NCBI GenBank assembly: GCA_038065125.1
Contig: JBBTRP010000014.1
Location: 1 to 15,085, forward strand
Source of the DNA: JBBTRP01 sp038065125
Lineage (GTDB): Bacteria; Patescibacteriota; Patescibacteriia; JACQRZ01
Length of the DNA: 15,085 bases
Direction of reading: 5' to 3'
Positions 6,430 to 13,122 of the stretch are shown in pieces. The position numbers were made by a program, and so were the translations under genes. The notes beneath the pieces were generated by a model that worked only from the letters and a program-made list of their open reading frames with translations, ran no database searches and was not told where the DNA came from. Each line of letters opens with the position of its first letter. The first letter of the stretch is position 1.

Positions 6430-8316
6430 TGGATCTGTTGGGGTGCGACCTGTAACACCGCAGACATCCGCAACGCGCCGAATAAGTACGGCAACCCTGA
6501 TTATCTCAACGCTAGAAGCGTCGGTGACGCGACGTTCCGCACGAACGGCCCCGTAGCACAGGTGAACGTCGACAATACGGTCGATGGATGGATTAAGCTC
6601 CTCTCATGGAAGGATCGGGGCTGGATCAGTCTTTCAAAAAAAACCTCGGGCGGAGCGAATAACTACACCGTTACCCTGGATCAAGTTAAAAATGAGTTTA
6701 AAGGATGGGCGTGGGGCGGCGCAAATATGGGTTGGCTCGTGTTTTCCGGCCGGTCGATTTACGAGATCAAGTCAAAGCCCCCGTGCCCACGAGGCACCGT
6801 TGTGTGTAGCGGGACGGACGCCGCCGGTGTGCCCTATCAGTCGTGTAAATCCTCTTGTGTCGCGCCCGAGACGCCGATCGATTGCGCCGGGAAGTGCGCG
6901 ACAACCCTTGTCTGCGCGACCGATCCGGATGATGGGTCTCTGAAGCGGTGTCTTTTGAACCCGGGCGATAGAGGCGCTGACGATCCGAACAAAGGCAAAT
7001 TCATCGGTCGAGCGTGCGACCCGTACTGTGAGAGCAGTGTCGATGCGCGCGAGTCTGCAGACCTCAAAACAAAATGGAAAACGTTTTACATCGGTCCGTG
7101 GGTTCAGGCGCGGGGAGGCACGGTCGCCTCTGTCGGTGGACTCGACGCGACCGCGCCGCCTCCCTCGCCGGAAAAAAATGCCGACTTCCTGGTACTCTCG
7201 GGAAAGCGGTCGGGTAGCGCGACGGCTATAACTCAGTTTGAGGGCGCGTGTGAAGAGTCGGGCCTTCCCAAGAACACCTGCAAGCGATTCGGAGCTATAT
7301 CGAGTGGTAACCGTATAAAATCGGGAAGTCTTTCGAGTCTCGCGCCCAAACGAACGGAGATCATCGTAGGGGGGTCGACTCGCAGGCGCATTCAGACGCG
7401 GGGGGCACATCTTGATATCGACGCGGTCACGACCGAGTCAGACGACCCTTCAAGCGCGGATCCAAGAAGGCGCAATAATCGGTTTCGTTTGCGTGTTGAA
7501 AAAAAGAATCACCAGGCAAACAATACAGAATCACAGATTCTTCAAGCGCTTGCCGACAAGACACAGGACGGGTCAATTTTCTTCTATGACGGAGACCTCA
7601 CGCTCGGGGACCAGATCGGGATGAATAATAACCCCTGGCTGATCGAGAACAAGAACGCCAACAAATCCGGCGGCATGACATTCGTCATTCGCGGCAATCT
7701 CACGATCAAACACTCCCTCCGGTATATTCCGGGCACAGTTTCGGCGCTCAAACAGATCGCGTCCGTCGCGTGGATCGTTTTAAGAAAAAATGACGATCCT
7801 CGAGGATTAACAAGCGGGAATATTATTATTGATCCCTGTACTCCGCCAACGGACTCAAGTCTCTTTGCGGCTGAGCTTGCCGGTATTTTCTTTGCGGAAA
7901 ACACGATTAAGACCGGCACGGGAGATGTGACCGCCTGCGAGAGCAATCAGCTGTTTCGCGACTGGAAACGACAGCAACAGACTGACATTACCGCACTAAG
8001 TGGACAGATAACTGCGACGACAGCACGCGCGAACGCCGAGGCAGATCCGGTTGCACGGCAAGCGCTTCTCGATCAGGTCGCAAGTTTTACCGCCCTCAGG
8101 AGCTCCAAGCAAAGTATCGTCGACGGCATGACGAATAAGACCAGCGACGTCGCGTTGCGCATCAACGGCCTTATGATAGCCAAGCAATTCGTATTCGAGC
8201 GCAAGTATGGCGGGGGAGACACGGCCGCAGAGGCGATTATGAATGACGGGCGCTATCGCGTGACCATCCCCCCGGGACTTGAAGACGTCCTCAAGCACCT
8301 GCCGCAAACACAATAG
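6430..8316 (+). CDS. Secreted GW-motif surface protein, main part after the TGA
   Basis: This is the continuation of the frame from 6166. Taken alone, the first usable start would be a GTG at 6562. Reading from 6430, more Trp motifs appear (GWIKLLSWKDRGWISL, GWAWGGANMGW). A segment of about 85 residues with ten Cys follows (6790-7030), then a beta-rich domain with DGDLTLGDQIG, TFVIRGNLTI, SVAWIVL, GNIIIDP and LAGIFFAENTI. A helical, Ala/Gln-rich insertion (about 7963-8155) interrupts this domain before INGLMIAKQFVFERKY and the ending IPPGLEDVLKHLP. I recognise this arrangement from large exported proteins of Patescibacteria, but I know no established function. An adhesin or pilus-associated surface protein is a guess based on export and the pilus genes 28 bases downstream. 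Stop is TAG. There is no Shine-Dalgarno site at 6562, which supports one long gene. Confidence 0.75.
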   Translation, partial: WICWGATCNTADIRNAPNKYGNPDYLNARSVGDATFRTNGPVAQVNVDNTVDGWIKLLSWKDRGWISLSKKTSGGANNYTVTLDQVKNEFKGWAWGGANMGWLVFSGRSIYEIKSKPPCPRGTVVCSGTDAAGVPYQSCKSSCVAPETPIDCAGKCATTLVCATDPDDGSLKRCLLNPGDRGADDPNKGKFIGRACDPYCESSVDARESADLKTKWKTFYIGPWVQARGGTVASVGGLDATAPPPSPEKNADFLVLSGKRSGSATAITQFEGACEESGLPKNTCKRFGAISSGNRIKSGSLSSLAPKRTEIIVGGSTRRRIQTRGAHLDIDAVTTESDDPSSADPRRRNNRFRLRVEKKNHQANNTESQILQALADKTQDGSIFFYDGDLTLGDQIGMNNNPWLIENKNANKSGGMTFVIRGNLTIKHSLRYIPGTVSALKQIASVAWIVLRKNDDPRGLTSGNIIIDPCTPPTDSSLFAAELAGIFFAENTIKTGTGDVTACESNQLFRDWKRQQQTDITALSGQITATTARANAEADPVARQALLDQVASFTALRSSKQSIVDGMTNKTSDVALRINGLMIAKQFVFERKYGGGDTAAEAIMNDGRYRVTIPPGLEDVLKHLPQTQ

Positions 8317-8326
8317 GTGAAAAGCG

Positions 8327-8335
8327 TGATATACT
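8327..8335 (+). promoter_or_regulatory. Extended -10 promoter of pilM
   Basis: TGA-TATACT is an extended -10 element (TGn followed by TATACT). It ends 8 bases before the pilM ATG at 8344 and is followed by AAA. It lies in the 27-base gap after the GW gene stop. Initiation 6-8 bases downstream would give a leaderless or nearly leaderless message. No Shine-Dalgarno site is present. Confidence 0.65.
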
Positions 8336-8343
8336 AAATCCCC

Positions 8344-9474
8344 ATGTCCCTCTTTGGCAAAAAAAATGAAAGCGTGATCGGCGTCGACGTCGGCACTTCC
8401 AGTATCAAGCTCGTCGAGCTTGAGAAGAAATCGGATAACTCGGTGTCCCTGGTGACTTACGGATTTGTCGAGCACGCAACGCGCGATGTGCGCGGCATTG
8501 GCAAGGAAGACGCGCCAACCGTTGCGCAGACCATCAAGCTGATTTGCGAGAAGGCGGGTACGAGGTCGTTTTCTGCAACGGCCGCCCTGCCGACGTATGT
8601 TGTTTTTACCTCGCTCATCAGTCTTCCCCCGATGACAAAAGATGAGCTCGACTCCGCCATCCACTGGGAAGCGAAAAAAATCATCCCACTGCCGCTGGAG
8701 GACATCATTTTAGACTACAAAATACTCTCCCAGGGGAAAAAACAACCTGCCGGTTTGCCATTCGCAAAGAAAGAAGAACCGCCCAATCCCGATGCGGAGC
8801 CGCCGGATTATAAGATCCTGATTACCGGTGCGGCAAAAGAGACCGTGCAGGTGTATACCGATATTTTTCAGAAAAGTGGTCTTTCGCTTACCAGTCTTGA
8901 GACGGAGATGTTTGCGCTTGCGCGCGCGCTGGTCGGGGAGGAGCCGGGAGAGGTCATGATCGTCGAGGTGGGCGCGGCGGTGACCGACATTATTATCGTG
9001 CAGGACGGTGTGCCGTTTTTGGGGAGAAGTATCGAGACCGGCGGCAACGCCCTCACGCGCGCAATCATGAACAGCCTCCATATTAATGAAAAACGCGCCG
9101 AACAGCTTAAGCGTGATATCGGAGTGACACTTCCCTCCGGCTCCGCACCTACCGGAGGCGGCGGCGTGCCGGCGATTTTGCGCGAAACCCTCGAGCCGAT
9201 CATCCACGAGATTCGCTACACTCTCAATCTCTACAAAGCACACTCGGTCACCCCCTCTCCAACCGCGACCGGCATTGTCGAAAAGATCATCCTGACCGGC
9301 GGGTCTGCGCTTCTTCCCAATCTGGCCGCCACTCTTTCCCAAAGCCTTGATATGCGCGTGATCCTGGGAGATCCGTGGGCTCACATCTCGTACCCAGCCG
9401 ATCTCAAGCCCGTTTTGCAGGCGTTGGGGCCGAAGTTTTCCGTCGCGATTGGCCTGGCGATGCGCGGGGCGTAA
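8344..9474 (+). CDS. pilM: Type IV pilus assembly protein PilM, actin-like ATPase
   Basis: This 376-residue protein is a cytoplasmic FtsA/actin-fold member that binds the N-terminus of PilN and anchors the alignment complex. The phosphate-1 motif IGVDVGTSSIKLVEL (12-26), phosphate-2 region VEVGAAVTDIIIV (207-219) and adenosine motif IILTGGSALLPNL (315-327) are all present. The phrase HWEAKKIIPLPLEDIILDY (108-126) is the PilM 1C-subdomain signature. A Pro/Lys-rich linker (about 129-154) is inserted before the strand YKILITGAAK. Length is close to the family norm of about 350. It starts a run of pilus genes with pilN 25 bases downstream. The start follows an extended -10 box directly. Stop is TAA. 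Confidence 0.95.
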   Translation: MSLFGKKNESVIGVDVGTSSIKLVELEKKSDNSVSLVTYGFVEHATRDVRGIGKEDAPTVAQTIKLICEKAGTRSFSATAALPTYVVFTSLISLPPMTKDELDSAIHWEAKKIIPLPLEDIILDYKILSQGKKQPAGLPFAKKEEPPNPDAEPPDYKILITGAAKETVQVYTDIFQKSGLSLTSLETEMFALARALVGEEPGEVMIVEVGAAVTDIIIVQDGVPFLGRSIETGGNALTRAIMNSLHINEKRAEQLKRDIGVTLPSGSAPTGGGGVPAILRETLEPIIHEIRYTLNLYKAHSVTPSPTATGIVEKIILTGGSALLPNLAATLSQSLDMRVILGDPWAHISYPADLKPVLQALGPKFSVAIGLAMRGA

Positions 9475-9481
9475 CTCAGTA

Positions 9482-9490
9482 TGGTATACT
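9482..9490 (+). promoter_or_regulatory. Extended -10 promoter of pilN
   Basis: TGG-TATACT followed by AAA lies in the 25-base gap between pilM and pilN and ends 9 bases before the pilN ATG at 9500. It shares TGnTATACTAAA with the pilM promoter. It would give a leader of at most a few bases, so pilN and the genes after it may be transcribed independently of pilM. Confidence 0.6.
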
Positions 9491-9499
9491 AAACCTACT

Positions 9500-10255
9500 A
9501 TGGGAGATCTGAATTTCATCAATCCAAAAAAACCCGAAGATCTTCTTGGGAAGAAAGAGAAACAGGAGAAGGTTGAAAAGCCGGAAAAAACTGAAAAGCC
9601 CGAAAAGGCCGACAAGAAGGAGACGGGAAAAAAGGAGAAGGTAAAACAAGAGACGCCAAAGATTGGAGCGCCGCTTTTTGGCGTGAATCTCATGTCCCAA
9701 GAGGCGCTAAAAAGTGTCGCCCGGACCCACCAGAAAAAGAACCTGATCATTTTAGGGTCTTCGGTGCTCGCGGCAGTTGCACTCTCTGTCGTTCTGTTCG
9801 TGGGGGTTCGGTTGTACGCGTATGTGATCGCGCAGAATGCGCGCCAGCTTTCGGTGAACTTGGGAAAGATCGATGAGGAGATCACCGCAATCGAGCGCAA
9901 TGCGGCTGCACTCAACAAATTTCAGAACAAACTCTCGACTCTCAAGAGTCTTTTGGAGGGGCATATCTATTGGAGTCAATTTATTACGGAACTTGAGAAA
10001 TACACCCTGCCGACCGTGTCCTACGATACGCTTTCGGTCGCGCCGGGAAGCGCCATGTCCTTTTCTGCAACCGCGCCCGACTTCCGAACGCTTGCGCGCC
10101 AGCTACTTATTCTCCAAGAGGCAAAATCACTGGTTTCCGACGTGCGCATTACCGCCGGAAGCGCACAGCTCGATCAGTCCGGGGACATCAACGGTGTCGG
10201 TTTCGAAGTTTCCTTTACCATGAACCCGAATATTCTGAAGAAAGCGAATCCTTAA
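9500..10255 (+). CDS. pilN: Type IV pilus assembly protein PilN-like
   Basis: This 251-residue inner-membrane protein pairs with PilO and docks PilM. The frame is open upstream to 9449 inside pilM, but the ATG at 9500 lies just after a -10 box and outside pilM, so it is chosen. Residues 12-52 are a Lys/Glu/Pro-rich extension (KEKQEKVEKPEK and similar). GVNLMSQE (61-68) follows and probably corresponds to the PilM-binding NLLP motif that normally lies at the extreme N-terminus. A transmembrane helix (about 81-109), a coiled coil (about 112-152) and an alpha/beta domain with YDTLSV and DVRITAGSAQ come next. The identification rests on topology and on the position between pilM and pilO; sequence alone is weakly conserved. 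Stop is TAA. Confidence 0.88.
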   Translation: MGDLNFINPKKPEDLLGKKEKQEKVEKPEKTEKPEKADKKETGKKEKVKQETPKIGAPLFGVNLMSQEALKSVARTHQKKNLIILGSSVLAAVALSVVLFVGVRLYAYVIAQNARQLSVNLGKIDEEITAIERNAAALNKFQNKLSTLKSLLEGHIYWSQFITELEKYTLPTVSYDTLSVAPGSAMSFSATAPDFRTLARQLLILQEAKSLVSDVRITAGSAQLDQSGDINGVGFEVSFTMNPNILKKANP

Positions 10256-10262
10256 AATCCAG

Positions 10263-10832
10263 ATGCCACAGGCAAAATCACAACCTCTCCTACTTCTTTT
10301 CAATCGGCTCGTGCCGCTCCTTGCAACACTTCTTTTTGCCGGGGTATTCGCCGCCTTTTTTATGCTGGTCATGCAGCCCGAAATACAGAAATACCGCCCG
10401 GGCGGCCAGTTTGATGTCGAAGAAAAGAAAAAAATCGTTGAGAATCGGCGACTATATCTTGAGGATCTCAAAAAACTCCAAACACTGTACGAGCAGTATG
10501 GCGAGGGTGAGAGGAGTAAGCTCAACGTCGTCCTGCCGTCGGGGCCGGACATCGCAACTCTCTTCTCCTCGTATGAGCGATTTGCAAAGAAGATGGGGGT
10601 GAGCCTACAGTCTATCGACATCGTGAGTCAGGACGGTAAGGTCAAGAATAACCCCGGAGCAAAGGAGGTCCTGATCTCGTTAAGCTTTACCAACGTCGAC
10701 TACGCAAAACTCAAGATTCTCCTGAAGGCGCTGGAAACAAACTCGCGGTTTACCGACGTAGTCTCCTTTGACTCCTCGCCCGACTCGCAGGCGGCGGGAA
10801 TCAACATAAGGACCTATTACTCTGCGGAATAG
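10263..10832 (+). CDS. pilO: Type IV pilus assembly protein PilO-like
   Basis: This is a 189-residue bitopic membrane protein: short cytoplasmic start, transmembrane helix about 16-37, coiled coil about 51-84 (EEKKKIVENRRLYLEDLKK), then a ferredoxin-like periplasmic domain containing LPSGPDIATLFSSYERFAKK and MGVSLQSIDI. This is the standard PilO layout, at the usual length of about 200. The ATG is 7 bases after the pilN stop, with no Shine-Dalgarno site, so translational coupling is likely. PilO is expected to form heterodimers with PilN through the coiled coil and extracytoplasmic domain. Stop is TAG. Confidence 0.88.
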   Translation: MPQAKSQPLLLLFNRLVPLLATLLFAGVFAAFFMLVMQPEIQKYRPGGQFDVEEKKKIVENRRLYLEDLKKLQTLYEQYGEGERSKLNVVLPSGPDIATLFSSYERFAKKMGVSLQSIDIVSQDGKVKNNPGAKEVLISLSFTNVDYAKLKILLKALETNSRFTDVVSFDSSPDSQAAGINIRTYYSAE

Positions 10833-10833
10833 T

Positions 10834-11208
10834 ATGTCAGACCTCTTTCCTCAACAACCAAACTTCTCTATCGGGCAAAAGGCGGACAGTCCACTTCCGC
10901 AAAAAAAGTCCGCGCCCGTGATCACGGTGAAGAAAAAAAAGAACAACCTTCCGATCTTGTTAGGATTTCTCGCGTTATTACTGATCGGCGGCGGGTGGTA
11001 TTTGTGGACAGCCGTTCTTTCCAAGCAGATCTCGATTCTTGATATCCAGGAGGGCAATAAAAAGGTGCAGGTGAAGAGTATCGACTGGCAGCAGACGATT
11101 TTTGCTAATCCCGTCTTCACCTCGCTCTCTGAGCCACTTGAAGAACCGCCCATTGCCGGAACCAGTGAGGGAAATCCCAGTCCGTTCACCCATCGCGTCA
11201 AAAAATGA
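10834..11208 (+). CDS. Small single-pass membrane protein of the pilus operon
   Basis: This 124-residue protein starts one base after the pilO stop, so it is almost certainly co-translated with it. Residues 1-36 are polar, ending in a basic run (VKKKKNN). A hydrophobic helix follows (about 39-62, ILLGFLALLLIGGGWYLW), then a small external region of about 60 residues with ISILDIQEGNKKVQVKSIDW and NPVFTSLSEPLEEPP. The place in the order resembles that of pilP, but there is no lipoprotein signal and no PilP-type domain, so I do not use that name. It is probably an accessory subunit of the PilMNO platform. The TGA stop is the only TGA terminator among the complete genes here, and it is the first three bases of a hairpin. 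Confidence 0.8.
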   Translation: MSDLFPQQPNFSIGQKADSPLPQKKSAPVITVKKKKNNLPILLGFLALLLIGGGWYLWTAVLSKQISILDIQEGNKKVQVKSIDWQQTIFANPVFTSLSEPLEEPPIAGTSEGNPSPFTHRVKK

Positions 11209-11237
11209 GTCCGGTGAATTTCACTTCACAGGACTCA
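11206..11237 (+). repeat. Hairpin-forming inverted repeat overlapping a stop codon
   Basis: Arms TGAGTCC (11206-11212) and GGACTCA (11231-11237) pair perfectly. After one G/A mismatch the inner arms GTGAA (11214-11218) and TTCAC (11225-11229) also pair, leaving a 6-base loop. The left arm begins with the stop codon of the 124-residue gene. No T-run follows, so it is not a typical intrinsic terminator. It may stabilise or punctuate the message before pilB. Confidence 0.75.
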
Positions 11238-11262
11238 TCCCGAGCGTAGTCGAGGGATCAAG
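11236..11262 (+). repeat. REP-like palindromic element
   Basis: The segment beginning CATCCCGAGCG and ending TCGAGGGATC folds as ATCCC against GGGAT, with GA/TC continuing the stem across a two-base bulge. The wording resembles the dispersed CATCCTGAGCG...GAAGGATC palindromes known from several bacterial genomes, here in a C-for-T, G-for-A compensated version. Copy number elsewhere in the genome cannot be seen in this window. Confidence 0.45.
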
Positions 11263-11277
11263 TAATCATTATAACCC

Positions 11278-12998
11278 ATGCCGATCGCGCAAAAACTTCT
11301 TGACCAGCTGATCGAAAAGAAGATCCTCACGCCCGAAAGCTGGAAAACCGTTGTGGCCGCGGCCGAGAAGTCCGAGTCGGATCCCGAAGAGCAACTCGTG
11401 CAAGACGGTTTGATCAGCGAAGCGAACCTCGCGAAGATGAAGGGCGAGCTCTTTGGCTTGCCGTTTGTCGATCTCGATGAGATCGAGGTCTCCGAGGAGA
11501 CTTTAAAAATTATTCCCCAAGCGGTTGCGCAGAATTTTCAGCTCGTGCTCTTTGAGAAAAAGGGGAACGAGGTCTCTGTCGCGCTGGTAAACCCGGACGA
11601 TTACCGCGGAATCGAGGCGATCGATTTTTGGGTCAAGAAAGAAGGATACACCCTCAAACTCTTCATCTGTACCGGAAGCGGATACCGTAATACCTTCCGT
11701 AAATACACGGCGTTCAAGAAAGAGGTCAAGGATGCGCTCAATGTGCTTGCCGAGGAGGCGGCAAAAGATCACCGGGGCAAGAAGACGGAGCGCCTGGTCG
11801 AAATCATCAAAAAGGCTCCGGTTGCAAAAATCGTCGCTCTCATGATTCAAGAGGCGGTAGACCTGCGGACCTCCGACATCCATATTGAGCCGGGCGACCC
11901 GGAAACGCGTGTCAGGTTTCGCATCGACGGAATCTTGCGCACCTACCTCTCGCTCCCCAAGTCCCATCACGCCATGATCGTCTCGCGCATCAAGGTGCTT
12001 GCCGATCTCAAAATTGACGAGACGCGTATTCCCCAAGACGGCCGCATTCGTATGAGCGTCGAGGGGCAGGATGTGAATTTGCGCGTCTCCACCCTACCGG
12101 TGCTTGAGGCGGAAAAAATCGTGATGCGTATTTTGCCGACCTCCACACACATCATCACGCTTGAACAGCTCGGGTTCTGGCAGCGGCCTTATGAAATTCT
12201 CAAAGCCGTCATCGATCGTCCCTCGGGCGTGCTTCTCGTATCGGGTCCGACAGGGTCGGGAAAATCGACATCGCTTTACTCTATCCTGACTGAGCTCAAC
12301 AAGGAGTCGGTGAACATTGTAACGCTTGAGGATCCGGTCGAATACTTTTTTTCCGGCATCAACCAAGTGCAGATCAATCCCGATGTTGGTCTTACTTTTG
12401 CGTCCGGCCTCCGGTCGATATTGCGTCAGGACCCCAACATCGTCATGGTCGGTGAAATCCGCGATACCGAGACTGCAGAACTTGCAACCCACGCCGCGCT
12501 GACCGGGCATTTTCTGCTCTCAACCATTCACGCGAAGGATGTTGTGGGTGTGATCCCTCGCCTCACGGACATGCACGTCGAGCCGTTCCTCATCGCCGCA
12601 GCGCTCAACACGATCATGGGACAGCGCCTGGTCAGAAAAATCTGCCAGCAGTGCAAGCAGCCCGTGCCCGCGCCGCCCTCCCTGGAGAAAGAACTTACAA
12701 CGGAGATCGAAAACATCCCGACCCCGGGACTCCTCGAGAGCCTCAAGCTCCCCTCGAATACAGTATTTTACAAAGGTGTTGGGTGTGACGAGTGCGGAAA
12801 GACCGGCTACAAGGGCCGGACGGTTGTCTCCGAAATCATGAGCATGACGCCGCAACTCTCAGAAATTCTCTCTCGAAAATTCTCCATCGACGATCTGTCT
12901 GCCGAAATGAAGCGCCAGGGTAATATGACCCTCAAGCAAGACGCGATCCTCAAGGCCCTGTTGGGGCTTACCTCGCTGGAGGAGGTCTTGCGGATAAC
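11278..12998 (+). CDS. pilB: Type IV pilus extension ATPase PilB (last codons in gap 2)
   Basis: 573 residues are visible and only the last few are lost, since the sequence reaches the usual TSLEEVLRI ending. PilB is the hexameric cytoplasmic motor for pilus polymerisation. An N-terminal MshEN/T2SSE_N domain (about 1-145) is followed by the ATPase core: SDIHIEP (199-205), Walker A GPTGSGKST (323-331), Asp box TLEDPVEY (349-356), Walker B NIVMVGEIRD (387-396) and His box HAALTGHFLLSTIHAKD (405-421). A tetracysteine zinc site is formed by C456, C459, C503 and C506. All catalytic motifs are intact. The ATG at 11278 is 69 bases after the small membrane protein. The 972-residue frame that joins this to the next gene is an artefact of the gap. 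Confidence 0.96.
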
Positions 12999-13098
12999 NN
13001 NNNNNNNNNNNNNNNNNNNNNNNNNNNNNNNNNNNNNNNNNNNNNNNNNNNNNNNNNNNNNNNNNNNNNNNNNNNNNNNNNNNNNNNNNNNNNNNNNN
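12999..13098. other. Assembly gap 2 (100 N)
   Basis: This is exactly 100 N, placed right after the conserved C-terminal end of PilB and 24 bases before the ATG of the PilT-like gene. The frame stays open across it only because N codons are not stops. The true length is unknown, and anything from nothing to a small gene could be missing. Confidence 0.98.
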
Positions 13099-13111
13099 CT
13101 ATCTCATTTTT

Positions 13112-13117
13112 TAATAC
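13112..13117 (+). promoter_or_regulatory. Possible -10 box of the pilT-like gene
   Basis: TAATAC lies 5 bases before the ATG at 13123, matching the close -10 to ATG spacing of clpC, pilM and pilN. Only 24 bases of upstream sequence exist beside the gap, so a -35 cannot be judged. No Shine-Dalgarno site is seen. Confidence 0.3.
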
Positions 13118-13122
13118 TGATT

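Noticed and set aside
6427..6470. TGA as a selenocysteine codon
   Set aside because: Only a 4-bp GGTG/CACC stem (6442-6459) lies downstream with no bacterial SECIS-type loop, and the aligned repeat position is Gly rather than Cys.
7996..8664. A 222-codon open frame on the minus strand across the GW gene end and pilM
   Set aside because: It is antisense to two well-supported genes and shows no recognisable motif.
9449..9499. Upstream start (9449) for pilN
   Set aside because: It lies inside pilM and upstream of the -10 box; the ATG at 9500 follows the box directly.
8710..9918. A 402-codon open frame on the minus strand opposite pilM and pilN
   Set aside because: It is a shadow of strongly supported plus-strand genes; the composition (runs of FS and FSGFS) mirrors the Lys/Glu-rich pilN start.
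11206..11240. Hairpin as an intrinsic terminator
   Set aside because: No T-run follows the right arm; the next bases are TCCCGAGCG.
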